Below are positions 23,155-35,025 of a stretch of 64,000 nt of DNA, piece after piece. Under the pieces are notes generated by a model, which saw only the letters and a program-made list of their open reading frames with translations, did not search any database and had not been told where the DNA came from. The number at the start of each line of letters is the position of its first letter. Within the stretch, counting starts at the first letter, position 1. Source of the stretch: Agapanthus africanus (taxonomy: Eukaryota; Streptophyta; Magnoliopsida; Asparagales; Amaryllidaceae); the NCBI GenBank assembly GCA_030015575.1, contig CM057347.1, forward strand, positions 410,782,248 through 410,846,247, written 5' to 3'. Both the position numbers and the translations under genes were made by a program.

Positions 23155-25377
23155 TTGGGACAGATACATGATGATGTATATGGTCCTATGTCTACAAATG
23201 CAAGGATTGGTTCTTGGTACTTCATTACATTCATCGACTATCTCTCAAGATTCGGACATGTGTTCCTGTTGAAACACAAATCTGAAACTTTTGATAAATT
23301 CAAGGAATATATGCTTGAAGTTGAAGAACCAGACGAGTAAAAATATTAAATCCTTCAATGTGATCGAGGAGGACAATATTTAGGCATGGAGTTCCTGGAT
23401 TTTCTAAAAGGAGAATGTGATTCTCTCTCAGCTTACTCCTTCGAGTACACCACAGCACAACGGTGTATCGGGGCGGAGGTATCGCACCCTATGAGATATG
23501 GTGCGCTCTATGATGAGTACTGCTGAGTTACCTGTTTTCTTATGGGTATTATGCACTTGAGAAGCTGCATATCTATTGATTGGGGTTCCATCCAAATCAG
23601 TGCCTGCCACTACATATGAGATATGGAATGGGAAGAGACCATGTCTTAAACGAGTTAAGATATGGGGTTGTTCGGCCTATGTTGAAAGGCAGAATCCGGA
23701 CAAGCTCGAGGCAAAATCGGTTCTGTATAAATTTGTTAGGATATCCTAAATATTTGTGAGGGTGTATCTTCTACCTAACCGAGGAGCAAAAAGTGTTTTG
23801 TTTCTTAGCATGCCACCTTTTTAGAAAAGGGATTTCTTGTGAAGAAATTTGTGGACATGAGGTAGAACTGGAAGTTATTCCAGCTTGACAAACTAACAAC
23901 TGATGGTTTGGAGAAACCAAAGGATTCAATAGTCTCTAACGAACCTCAGCCTCTCCGCGAATCTGGTAGGGTTCCTCATCCACTTGAGAGATACTACGGT
24001 CTTCTCGGTGACAGTGGGAGCGAGGATTGCATCATGGTTGATGATGGCCCAACTATGTTCAGGCAGGCCATCACGAGTGGGGACTTAGTGAAATGGCTGG
24101 ATGCTATGCGATCAAAGATGGAATCCATGTACACCAACAAAATATGACTTTGAATGTTGCACCTGAAAGGGTAAAACCCATTGGGAGCAAATGGATTTTG
24201 AGAAGATTCTTGGTGCAGATGAAAATGTTGAGACTTTCAAAGCTATGCTTAAGTCCATCAGGATCAATGCGCGCATTGCGGAGTTGGAACATCTGTTTTG
24301 ATGTGGCAGTCAAAGTGTTTGACTACATCAAAAAGGTAGGTGAACCTTGTATATACAAGAAGTATGTAGAGAGTAAGGTTGTCTTCCACGTATTATACGT
24401 AGATGACATACTCTTGATAGGAAATGGTTTCCTTTGCTACACTCGGTCAAGCTCCTCTTATCACGAGGATTCTCAATATAAGATCTGAATGATACCTATT
24501 ACATCTTGTGGATTATGATCTATGGTGATAGATCTAAATGGATGTTGGGAGTGTCCCAAATCCAGGTACATTAACACCATACTAAAGGGGTTTAGTATGG
24601 AAGATTCTAAGCGTGGTGGTTCGTCCACTTACTCAGGAACCACTCTCTCCAAAAAAATATCTTCCAAGACTGATTTAAAGAGAGCTCGCGTGCAAGGGAT
24701 AACTTATGCTTCGGCAGTAGGCTCTATCATGTGTGCGATGTTATGTACCAGACTAGATGTAGATGACTCATTAGGTGTAGTGATCAGGAATCAATCGGAT
24801 CTTGGGAGAATCAATGGACAGCTGTGGAGGACATTCTTAAGTACTTGAGAAGCACTAAAAGAAAGTTCTTGGTTCAAGCTCCCAAAGTGATAAGGTCGAT
24901 TGAAAGTCAGTCACAGGCATCGTTTTTATCCTCAGTGAAGGTACGGTATGTTGGAAGAGTTCCAAACTAGATACCGTGACATACTAGACGATAAAAGCTG
25001 AATACATTGCTACCAACGATACTGCCAAAGTGGCTGTCTGGGTATTTCTTGTTCATGAGATGAACATGATTTCTACCATTGAGCGTCCAATAACTGTTAT
25101 TGTGACAACAATGGAGTTGTGGTTTTGGCCTAGGAACACCGGTCCCATCAGCATTCCAGACATATTCTGAGGACAATATCACCTTATCAGGAAGATGGTT
25201 GATCTCCAAGGGATCGAGGTTAGGAGAGTTGACACGAAGAAAAACACGGCGAATCCACACACCAAGGCCTGCTTCCCCAAATATTATTTGAGAGATTTTG
25301 GGATGGTTGAGTATGGGATACTACAACCATTGCTATATTGTTGGGTATAGGATACTACAACAGATGACCTTAGTGCA
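23147..25377 (+). pseudogene. pol: Copia pol remnant: integrase core, RT, RNase H
   Basis: Fragments follow the copia order with many stops and frame changes. The integrase core begins at IHDDVYGPM and continues ITFIDYLSRFGHVFLLKHKS, CDRGGQYLGMEF and EMWNGKRP. A linker and RT start with RESGRVPHPLERYYG and KWLDAMRSKMESMYTN, then PIGSKWI. A later RT piece has VLYVDDILLIGN, so the catalytic YVDD is still readable. Next come YASAVGSIMCAMLCTR and ILKYLRSTKR, and an RNase H remnant with AEYIATNDTAKVAVW. Deletions have removed large parts of RT between 24190 and 24300. The encoded enzyme would integrate and reverse-transcribe a copia element; this copy cannot. Confidence 0.85.
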
Positions 25378-25387
25378 AGTGGGAGAT
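25374..25387 (+). promoter_or_regulatory. Polypurine tract of copia A
   Basis: GTGCAAGTGGGAGAT directly precedes the 3' LTR start at 25388, the usual copia arrangement. It confirms plus orientation. Confidence 0.8.
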
Positions 25388-27578
25388 TGTTAGTTATATC
25401 TTATATGTATGCGCTAGAGGCCATTACTGTACATGGGATGTATATTGTAGTGGATGCTTGGACATATATAGGGAGGATTTTCTTGTTCGATATGATAGTA
25501 TGCTATCTGGTTGCTCTTTGTCTTAACATGTTGACTTGTATAAGTGATGTTGTCTTGCTCTCACATGTTGATAAAGCCCTTAGGATGTGTACTTGACTAC
25601 CGGGACTATGATGGAGATCATACTAGTGGGGCCAAGGGTAGTCCATAAGTATACCCTATAATTGTTCCTAGTCGTGGGAGTATCGAGACGGGGCATCGAT
25701 ACTCCAGAGTAGACAAGCGTATGCGCTTCTTGACCCATATGATGGGCGATGGATGATCCCACATCTATTGGTGTTTGACATCAGAGAAGGTATACAGGTG
25801 CTCAGTAGAGACTAGGTACACTGAACGGACTCGCCGAGAACTCCTAGATGGTATTATACCTATCGTCGGATAGCAGTTCTCTGGTGACACTAGTACAAGT
25901 TAGTCTGCAGACCCGAGATCGTCATAGAGTCTTGTGTGATTCCCACCGTGCTTTGATTTCCACCATACCACGGTCAAGAGATCGTGCAAAAAGGTGGTTT
26001 TGGGGTACAACCCTGAGTCACATGGAGGCAATGAGCGATAGGAGGGGTTTCGTCTCTCCCGGTATTGGGAGTTGATGTTGCGCTATGCTCGATTGGCCGT
26101 AACAGGAAATCCCTGGTCAGGGTTGCTGAGATCTACTGGTAAATGTTATCAGTAGTTTTTCGAACCGTTATGGCCTTGGATCGGCATGACTTATCAGGCT
26201 ATTGGGGTCTGACGTTATACTACCCCTTGGCTGTGATATGCGACATATCAGACGAAGAGACCGGACTGTACGGTAGTGTTACTGATTGGATTCCAGGAGT
26301 ACGAGCATGCTTGCTTGTTGATCTTCTAATCGCTCAATACCCGGGTGGCCGTTACGTTTAGCAGACTGCTTGCTGCTTGTGGGTGTTTGATATGATCATC
26401 ACCTACTGCCGGCGTATTGACGAGTCTTTAGAGTCCTACACAGAGGTTTCCTGGTTCATGCGAAACAGAGTAGGAGCACATATGTGATATGTGCGGGACC
26501 GAGATTAATGCGAGTATGTGATACCGCATTCTATTCTCGCTATATGTGACATTCGTCGGTTATATGTGATATAACCAAGTTATCGGATCAAGTGTTGATT
26601 CGATAAGTTGTTATTGTTGATATTAGTCGGTTATATGAGACATAGCCTGATTATTAAATCAAGTGTTGTTTAATTACTTTAATGTATAATTATATATTTG
26701 ATATATTACATTACATTAACTAATATTAGCTCACTTAAGCATTATTTTTTCTCACTTATGATACATTAATATATATGTGATATATGTTAATTGTATTGTA
26801 TTATTTTTGCACAAAATATATATGTGATATATATTGTTGTGTCATGCTTGGTTACACATGCAACATGGGAGTATGAGACTCACACCATGCTAGGGTTTTA
26901 TTAGTTTTAAGTAATTCAAACATTTGGAATTAGTTATGGATGAGCTTGGAGAAACTAGTAGAACATTGACTTAGTCCACTTGTTTGTCTAGCTTAAGATA
27001 TTTATTAACCCAACGCTTAACCTTTAGCCTTGGTTTATTCTCTACAAGGGTTTGGCATGGCATATACCAACCATGGTTGCATTTCTAACCTCATGAGATT
27101 ATTTCTCTTCATCATTTTCATTTCATCTTCTTCTTGCTCTTTGAAGCTCTCTTGATTTTCATGAAGTGGTGAAATTGAGTGAGAAAATAAAATCTAAAGT
27201 GAGCAAAATTCCTACTTTATCATCCTCTACCATTAGCCATGTAGTTTAGGGTGTTTGCTTCACTATTCTCACCATTAGTGAAGATGTAGCATGAGCTTGA
27301 GTCTTCTCGGCGTAGATCTTCTTCGGCATCGAAGACTTTGAGCAAGATTGTTCTTTTCTTCAAGTGAACCCTTTCTAGAGCCCGGGAGTTCACCATTCGC
27401 AGCGAAGGGACTACAATATGAAGCTTAAGAAGTGAAGGACCGGTCTACAAAGGTTGTATTCTGCATTCACTTAGTTGTAAAGTTGTTTACATATTGTATC
27501 GTATGATTTTCTAGTAACGATTCTAGGGTTAGGGTTAGCTAGAACGGCAAATTTTTGAAATTGGTATGGACGATGCCT
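25388..27578 (+). repeat. 3' LTR of copia A
   Basis: It starts TGTTAGTTATATC and aligns with 21012-23154. Similarity stops near 27578, within a few bases of where the 5' copy is cut, and 27 bases before a copia B LTR fragment begins. The true CA end is not seen. Confidence 0.85.
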
Positions 27579-27604
27579 CCCGAAACCTTTCTGCCATGCT
27601 AGAC

Positions 27605-29291
27605 AACCCTGCACATGCTAGTTGGTATTATACCTATTGTCAGATAGCAGTTCCCTGGTGACATGTGTACATATTAGTCTATCGACCTGAGATCGTCATT
27701 TGTCTTGTGTGAGTTCCCACTGCGGTTTGATAACTACCCTACCACGGCTCAAAGGAGTCATGCAAATAGGTTTTGGTTGGGTTCAGTCCCGAGCCACATG
27801 GAGGCAGTGAGCAGATCGTCAGGGGATTCATCTCTCCCGGTATTAGGGGTTGATATCGCGGAGTGCACGGATGACCATCACCAGAAATCCTCGGTCGGGG
27901 TGGACGAGAATTACCGATCTAGGATCGATAGTTTCTCAGTTGGTGATAGGTTTCATGCCGACACTAAATGTCGCGTTATTAGAGGTCTGACTTTATCCAC
28001 CCCCTAGACTCGATGTGCGATACTCATAGACGAACGGACCGGATTGTATGGATATTGTCACTGTCAGGCTCAGTAGGGTTTCAGGATGAGTTCACTCGTC
28101 GGCCTCCGTTTCTCTCAATATCTGGGCAGCCGTTACATACAGCTAGTGCCACTGACGTGCTTGTGGTTAAACTCACTGCCAGCGTATTGACGAGTCTTTA
28201 GAGTCCCACACAGAGGGTTTTCCTAGTTCGGACGAAACGTTGGAGAGGTCGTATGGTTTTATGGTAGGGTTCGATCATATACGTACACTTATGCATGGAT
28301 CATGATCGGACGGATAATACTAGTGGACTTTGGTTTAAGCCGGATCCTAGTGTTATATTGTTGGATTATTTTCGTCTCGTTGTATTCGTATTCAGTCGGA
28401 ATACATATACAGATATGTATATACGGATGGGGGTATTTTTGTAATTCCATTACGAGTTTACTTTTGAAGTTTTCATTCTTCTTTTTCTTTAAACATTTAG
28501 TTTAATGTTTAATTTTTGATGAAAGTGTGAGTTATGTTTTTGGCCAATTCCTTGTGCTGGAAATTTCTTTTGTGGCTGGCAATTCGTGGCTATTTGGTGT
28601 GGTGAGAGAATTCGTGACTCATGCTTTGGCATTAATGGTCTTTGTTTAGGCTAGGATTTTTAGTTAAGATATTTGTGTGCTCTTTTGAGTGGCTGATTTT
28701 CTTTTATGCTGAGATTTTTTTTTAGTTGCTCTCAATTAATTATATCACTCATACCCTCACCACTTCATGAGAAATCCATAGAGAACCATTTTTTTTGGCC
28801 GAGCCCAATTTTTCCAGCAAGCTCATTTTTCTTCTTAGCCAAAACCTATGCTCACTTCTTCACCTCTTGGCAACTTCATTCACCTCCACCCATTCCATCT
28901 CATGTGTTGAGAATCTATGGGTGTATTGAGACAAAGTATTCACACACAATCTCTACTTCATCTTGGGTATTTAGGCTAGCAAACTGGATGCCCGAGTTGC
29001 TTCGGTTTTGAAGCGGGAGCCCGTATTACTAATCCTCGACGTGGATCGTCTTCAACTAGGGAAACCGGAGACCGAACTTGATCGAGAAAGCCGCGAGGAG
29101 CTTAGGACAGAGTTTGAAGACCGAAGGACACGGATCGATCGGTATAACCTCTCTAAACTCCTTTTACAATTAACTAGTATAGGGTTAATGGTTCGATCCG
29201 GGAATCGGGTTCCGTTAGCGCCGGGTTTTAAAAAGTTTTTGTTCCGCGTTTGGCCACGGATTGATAGCCAGGGCGCTGGCGTAGCCTTACA
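27605..29291 (+). mobile_element. 5'-truncated copia B LTR
   Basis: It matches about 60206-61862 of the complete copia B LTR downstream and ends in the same CTTACA. The first 460 or so bases are missing. No internal region or PBS follows: position 29292 is Tat element F sequence. It is a truncated solo or 3' LTR lying at the edge of F. Confidence 0.8.
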
Positions 29292-29466
29292 CTTCAGAAC
29301 TCTGAAATTTTCTTTGTTCATCCCTGTAACTCAGATCCCGAGTTCAGTGATCTTTTGGTATGGCCAGAGACGGATGTATGAATTTTTTTTGTTGTCTTAA
29401 ATAAAAGAAACTTGTTTTGTCTTTGTTCGATAAATTTTTCACATCAAACAAATGCCCCCATCAATG
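29292..29466 (-). repeat. 3' LTR remnant and polypurine tract of F
   Basis: On the minus strand GATGGGGGCATT (29451-29462) is the purine tract, and TGTTTGATGTG from 29450 is the LTR start. The same layout is found at 46911-46930 in element E. Only about 160 bases of LTR remain before the copia B fragment. Confidence 0.65.
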
Positions 29467-30689
29467 AAGGCACACAAAATAGCCTTGTGCGTGAAATCGA
29501 TGGAAGTTTTTTTCCTGTCTCATCGTGTTCCTTGTCGTTGTCAGTCATGAAGATGCCGAAGGCAATCAGCGTGACGTTGGCCTTCTCGTCTTTGAAAAAG
29601 ACTTTAGGAGCTTAGGCTAGCATTTTAGAAGGAAGCGAGGGGGAGCATGTGGCTCAAACGACCAATGCGATATTTGGTGATCGGGAGGAGACCTGTGTAT
29701 CACAAGCTACTGTGCCAAGAGATGATGTGGCGGGGTACGCAGCTCCGACTATCGACCAGGCTCCCATTGACCAGGTTCCCATTGCTTTGAGTCAGGCAGA
29801 AGATATAGCTGCAACCGAAGTTTTGGAGGAAGTGGTCAGAGAGCATATGGGTTTATCGACTGATCTAACCTTCACCATTTCCCGTCCGGAGGAGATCCGT
29901 GCGCCCCAAGCTGGTGCTTCAAGAGGGGGATCTTCTTTTGCTCTAGATGTCGGCGTAGCTGATTTAGAAGGTATGAATATCACTCGTCATAGGGCTCATA
30001 AAGATCAACGTTTATCCAGGAAATATGCCCCATATTTGATTGTTGTATATCCCATCCTTTAAATGAAAGTAGGAAACCTGAGTTTTCGAGAATATCGGAA
30101 TGCAGGTGAATGTATGCATTTATCTTCTCTTTCTTACGCATGTTCTTTATTTTGTCCTTGACCTATCTATTTTCTTTTCATAGGGCCTGATCAGCTAAAG
30201 TACGTTAACGAGTATCGACTCGCATGGCTGGCAGTCTTAAAGCTCAGCTGGGCCAGCTCAGGGGTCTCCCCATCACCATCGCGGCTGCGAATCCTGACTT
30301 TGCGAATTTGATGACGCAGGCGGCTGTAAGGACTCTTCAGCTTGCATTTAGCGAGACCCCCGGGCTAACTTTCGCTCAGTTTGTTCCAAAGGCCAATACA
30401 TTCTATGACATGCTGGTAAGTGTCGGGGTGGACATCACTGATTGGTTAATGCGTGTATGTTCTTTGGGAGCGATACTTCTTTGGCTCGAGGTTGCTGCAA
30501 AGGTAGAGCCGAGGATGCCGGATGAAGATTTGGTTACGAACTTGTCGGTCTTGGAAGGTAAACTCACGGACGTCAAGGAGCATTATAAAGCACTCAAGCT
30601 TGCTCACACGCAGACGATAGTCGAACGACGTGCAGAGGAGAGACGCTTGGATGATGCACTTGCTACGCTGGCCACATTGGAACGGGAAA

Positions 30690-31292
30690 TGTCGGGACCC
30701 GGTTCTTGCTCACGGAACAAAGTACCACACGGAACAAAATACCACGCCAAGTGTCATGCCTAAGGGGCGGGGGCTACCTCTTGAATCCGTGGGACCCACT
30801 GTAGAACAATGGGGAATAATAAATTCCGAAAGAGAACAGATCCGAAACTATAAATAAAATGATACCACTCTTCAAAACAGAGGCGCCTTTTAAGTGAACC
30901 GGTACTACATGAGCTTAAGAATTCCGTAGTTAAGCGTGCTCGAGCCTGGGAAGTTCTGGGATGGGTGACCTCCTGGGAAGTGGCCCCTGGTCGGGTCCGG
31001 TTCGTCCTGAAGGACAAAACCGTGTGGTTTCGGCCATGGCAGATAATACTCTTTGTATTGGGGGTGGGACGTAACAGAATGGTATCAGCGCCGGTCCCTC
31101 AATAGTAGGTCTGTGGTTCGAGGACGAACTATTGTTCAAAGATGGGAAGAATGTCGGGACCCGTTTCTTTCTCATGGAACAAAGTGCCACGCTAAGTGTT
31201 ATGCCTAGGGGCGGGGCCACCTCTTGAATCTGTGGGAGCCATTGTAGAACAATGGGAAATAATACTCTCTGTATTGGGGGTGAGGCGTGATA
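30690..31292 (+). mobile_element. Cassandra-type TRIM retrotransposon
   Basis: The 5' LTR is 30690-31076 (TGTCGGGACCC...GACGTAACA). A 75-base core carries a primer-binding site (TGGTATCAGCGCC, 31080-31092) and a purine run (AAAGATGGGAAGAA). The 3' LTR is 31152-31292. The target duplication GGAAA is exact (30685-30689 and 31293-31297). The 5' LTR holds a 5S rRNA-derived segment, the hallmark of Cassandra elements. The 3' LTR lacks it: about 245 bases were lost between ATAAT repeats. It encodes nothing and needs proteins in trans. Confidence 0.9.
30905..30982 (+). ncRNA. 5S rRNA-derived Pol III promoter segment in the Cassandra 5' LTR
   Basis: GTAGTTAAGCGTGCTC matches the 5S box A, and GGATGGGTGACCTCCTGGGA matches box C with its surroundings. 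This is the internal control region read by TFIIIA and RNA polymerase III. The 5' third of 5S rRNA is missing, so it is not a ribosomal gene. Confidence 0.85.
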
Positions 31293-31490
31293 GGAAATTG
31301 CTACAGTCAGGGAAGAAATAGCTGCAGCCCAGCTGAATGTTGATGTAAGGACCCAGGCGGCCCAGCAGTCCGTAGCACTCATCGACTAGCGAATTGGCTC
31401 GGCAGATAAAGATACTCACCGATTTAAAGCAACAGAGGGCATCCCAACTCCAAGCATTTGAAGAGGAGAAGCAATGGAAAGATTGACACA

Positions 31491-32298
31491 ATTCAGTTCT
31501 TTTTGCAATAAGCCCCTCTTTGTTTCTCTTTTGAACAGATATTTTGTTTTGTGTTCAAAAATCTCTTGTAACAGAACTTTGTCTTGTAATAAGATAGTTC
31601 ATTTTTATTGTCTTTTCTATGAATTGTTTGATTTATTGCTATGTTGATTGAGTAGCATATGTACATTTGGTCTGATTTGATGTATGCTTATCAACATTTC
31701 GAGTGTGGTGTCGTGAGCATACCACCCTTAGGATCCAGGACTGTCAGACTATGAGTCATGGGAATCAACTTTATCTCTGGGCAGCCTAAAATTTGACCAC
31801 TTTATCCATAGGATCTCTTTTTTAATCGGTATATTTACCAACATTAGGAACTCCATGTGATAAACATATTATCCTATGAGCCCATAACCCGGTCTTGATG
31901 ACTTGTTTGGATTTATGAGGATCAGCTCTGCCTTCATTGACGCTTACAGGTTGATTACTTTACTCTCAGAATCTTTAGAATCAGGTTGGTCGTAGTTTCT
32001 CCGTGTTAATTATGCAACGCGGCAAATACTTCATCCCTCGGATCCACAGTCCAGTCTTTATGACTTGTTGGACTATGGGAATCGACTCTACCTTCATGGA
32101 CGCTTATGAGTTGATCGCCTTATCTTTAGGATCTTCGGAATCTTGTAGCAACATTATACTTGCCAAAATTGGAATGCAATATGACAAGAATATTTTTTAT
32201 TCGGCCTTTGTGGCTTGTTGAATCCTAGGTTGGTGTCTTTCACACCGGTGCGCAGTGTGATAGTCATGTTTGTAGATAGATTATAGTATTGATGTTGT
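31491..32298. other. 3' untranslated zone of F with degenerate ~150-bp repeats
   Basis: The first 170 bases are the AT-rich trailer of the antisense gene. From about 31730 to 32150 three diverged units share GATCC..GTCTTGATGACTTGTTGGA, ATGGGAATCAACT and GACGCTTA..GTTGAT. No coding content is seen. Confidence 0.55.
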
Positions 32299-33715
32299 TT
32301 ATGTCGTTGCATAGTGTCGAAGTTTCGTTACAACGAACACTAACACGAGGCGGTGCTTCTCAATAGGGGGGTAATTATTTTCTGCTCCTATTAACACCTG
32401 ACTTAGGTAATATAAGACACTTTCCTTATTTTCATCATTATTTTGAGCGAGTAATGCCCTTATTGAACTTTCCAATGCTGTCATATAGAGGATCAATGGG
32501 TGTCCCAGGATTGGAGCAGCTAAAACGGGAAGTTTGAGCAAGTATTGCTTGATATCCTCGAATTCCCTTTGACATTCTTCATCCCAATTGAACGGGGCAT
32601 CTTTCTTCATCAACCGACTGAAGGGTCGACATTTTCTTGATAGGTTGGCGATGAACCGCCTGATGTAGGCGAGCCTGCCTTGAGGCGATCTCAATTGTGT
32701 AAAACTTTTTGGAGGCGGCATTCTGAGAATGGCTTGAATCTTTGATGGATCATGCCACGGTGTCGGATGACGAACCCTAGGAACTTCCCAAAGGATACAC
32801 CAAATGCACATTGCAGGGGATTCATCTTTAAAATGTATTCACGAAGACGTTCGAATACAATCCGCAGATAGCTCCAATGATTTTCGTGAGTCATGCTTTT
32901 TATCACCAGATCATTTGCATAGCACTCGACGGTCTTATGGGTTAGATCGTCGAATATTTTGGTTATTGCCCTTTGGTAGGTAGCGCCAGTGTTTTTCAAA
33001 CAAAATGGCATAACTTTATACCAGTAGATGCCAATAGGAGTTATGAAGGCCGTAAGCTTTTCATCTTCAGGAGACTTTTGATTTGGTTGTATCCAGACGA
33101 TCCGTCCATGAAGGAGAATACTTCATGACTGGATGTATTATCAATCATCAGCTCCATTACGGGTAGCGGAAAATCATCTTTAGGGCATGCTATGTTCAGA
33201 TCCCTAAAGTCGATATAGACTCTGATTTGTCCGTTCTTTTTCTTTACTGGGACGACACTCGCTATCCATTTAACATATTGCTCTTCATGGATGAATCCGA
33301 CATCGATCAATTTCTTGGTTTCGGCCGCAACCTGTTCTTCAAGTTCTTGTCTCATTCTCCATGGAATTTGCTTCACGGGTTTGATTTCTGGAGATATAGC
33401 CAACTTATAAATAGCTATCTCTGGGTCATGACCAGGCATTTCGCTGTAATTCCATGCGAAACAATCACGGTACTCCATTAGTAAAGCCTTGAGACCTTCA
33501 ACTTGGATTTTGAATGGCAAAGCGCTGACGAATGTAGGCATTTTATCTCCATCAGTCCGGAGATTAATTTCTCGAAGTTCATCAACAATGGTATCTACCC
33601 CATCTTCGAGTGCTTTCAGAGCTTGTGGCAGATCATCCAAGTTCGTTTTGGGCGTGACTTCATCTTTGTTGATCTCACAACATTCATCCCGCCAGGGGGA
33701 CTTAGGGGTAACGGA
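32299..33715 (-). pseudogene. pol: Element F reverse transcriptase and RNase H fragment
   Basis: Right to left the frames read TTSVTPKSPWRDE, NLDDLPQALKALEDGVD, WNYSEMPGHDPEIAIYKLA, RVYIDFRDLNIACPKDDFP and FMDGSSGYNQIK. A frameshift near 33045 then gives TGATYQRAITKIFDDL and ECYANDLVIKS. The catalytic YVDD box has become YAND. A second shift near 32810 leads into RNase H (LAYIRRFIANLSRKCRP, LPVLAAPILGHPLILY, ENNYPPIEKHRLVLVF), which stops after KLRHY. The archaeal-type RNase H and integrase found in element E are absent, so about 2 kb has been lost. The sequence is close to E at protein level, same family. Confidence 0.85.
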
Positions 33716-34450
33716 AGTTGTTTATGCCCGTGGATTGTATACGCCGTAGGGCAGATTTGTGGAGTTTGACTGAAATGTGGGTGATTTATGCCCATGGGTT
33801 ATATACGGCGCGCTTAGAGCGTCAAGCCCGTAGGGCAGGTTTATTGTTGCAGGTGTTTTTGGTTGGGGTGGCGTGTTGGAAATGCGGATATATTTCCGTC
33901 CTTTTGTACGCTTATTTTCTACAAATCATGAGGATCTTGCAGTGAGTTTTATCCTTACGAGTCGTGAGGATCTTGCAAGGTGGTATATCCTGACGAGTCG
34001 TGAGGATCTTGTAGGGGATTGATGAGGGTACTTAAGTAGCAGATAGATTTCCATCTCCTCAAGTACTTATTCCCAGCAAGTTGTGAGAATCCTACAAGGT
34101 ATTTTATCCTAACGAGCCGTGAGGATCTCGTAGGGTTTATTGAATCTCGACAAGTCGTGAGGGCTGCATGAGACGGGGTTTTTGGATTTACAGGTGCAGC
34201 AGGAACCAAATTGGGCAATGGTTCCAATGATTTATGCCCGTAGATTGTATACGGTACGCTCAAAGCGTCAAGCCCGTATGGAAGGTGTAGCATATGGAGG
34301 GTTTGGTTTGGGATAGCATAACCACCATTATATGAACGTGATTGGGATGCTATCGGGTGTAGCCCGTGGATAGTATACGACACGCTTTGTGCATTTGTGT
34401 TGTAGGGCGGAGCCAGATTATCATTTATATCTTCAATGATTGGAGTTGTA
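33716..34450. repeat. Repeat block inside F: four TGCCC/GGGCA cassettes and GTCGTGAGGATCT repeats
   Basis: Four copies of a cassette with the core GCCCGTGGATTGTATAC start at 33725, 33789, 34235 and 34362. Most end in CCCGTAGGGCA, so TGCCC and GGGCA face each other. Between 33945 and 34165 a GAGTCGTGAGGATCTTG unit recurs every 45-75 bases. Both modules also lie 3' of pol in element E. Here they interrupt the coding region between the linker and RT. Confidence 0.75.
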
Positions 34451-35025
34451 GCTTCATGAATCACATAGCAAGTGTGACTTGATCTACGACTGTTACCGGG
34501 TTTCTTCTTTGCAATGTAACCCAATCCTTTGTCGGCAGTCTTTCCGTCTCATTTGATAGGATGAGCCTTGGACGACTCCTAGATATTCTTGTAGAATTAG
34601 CTTTCTGCCACCGATTGTTCAAACGAAAACCCCTGAGCTTTCAACAAGCTTCTTAACTTTTCTAAGAAGTACTTAGGCATTCTGATGGGCTGCATCTTTT
34701 CGGCATTTGGATTTATCACTTGCCATACATCTGTTAGGGTTAGGTTGTCATTTGACTTGTGGAACAGAATCCCTTGGTCGTCCGATTTCTCGGTGGGATA
34801 TAGAAGGTAGCCAGCTCATCAATTGCATGAGTCTCAAGTGTATCAAGCTCTTTAAAATGCTTGTGAGGAATCCCAGTAATGTGCAAGGTTTCTTCTGACT
34901 CGTTGCCTGAATCATTGCTTTCGGATTCTTGCTTTAGATTCGAGGTGCATTTTTCCTTGAACTCGATGCATAGTTCATCATATTCATCCTTGATATCGTT
35001 TCCCAAGTGAAGTACTCGGTGTAAG
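34450..35025 (-). pseudogene. Element F linker region between protease and RT
   Basis: Reading leftward: LHRVLHLGNDIKDEYDEL, LHITGIPHKHFKELDTLETH, ELATFYIP, a frameshift, then EKSDDQGILFHKSNDNLTLT, MQPIRMPKYFLEKL and, after stops, ADKGLGYIAKKKPG. Element E has the matching IVPQRHYKELDALDTYNIQE and TFYVPHRRKCEKAILFY at 54626-54860. This acidic linker has no known enzymatic motif. Its right edge is the CACTA insertion. Confidence 0.65.

Larger units (their letters stand above)
21012..27578 (+). mobile_element. Degenerate Ty1/copia element A
   Basis: Two long terminal repeats (21012-23154 and 25388-27578) flank a 2.2-kb core with plus-strand copia integrase, RT and RNase H fragments. Both repeats start TGTTAGTTATAT. 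Gag, protease, the integrase zinc finger and the primer-binding site are missing: the 5' LTR joins straight into integrase at about 23154. The repeats have diverged visibly, with several indels, so the element is old. Confidence 0.85.
29500..31490 (+). pseudogene. Antisense ORF of element F (coiled coil), interrupted by Cassandra
   Basis: This gene-like region runs opposite to F, between its polypurine tract and RNase H, as the antisense gene does in element D. A first exon (open from about 29649) ends at LEG with a GTATGA donor near 29971. The acceptor TTTTCATAG is at 30182. The next exon reads PDQLKYVNEYRLAW and, after a one-base shift, GSLKAQLGQLRGLPIT...FAQFVPKANTFYDML. A helical segment with VEPRMPDEDLV and ALATLATLERE follows. 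The TRIM at 30690-31292 splits it. After removing one target copy the coil continues IATVREEIAAAQLN, then meets a stop. A polyA-type AT-rich trailer follows to about 31650. No function is known. Confidence 0.6.

Noticed and set aside
30905..30982. 5S ribosomal RNA gene
   Set aside because: Only the part with the internal promoter is present, within a Cassandra LTR with clear borders and target repeats.
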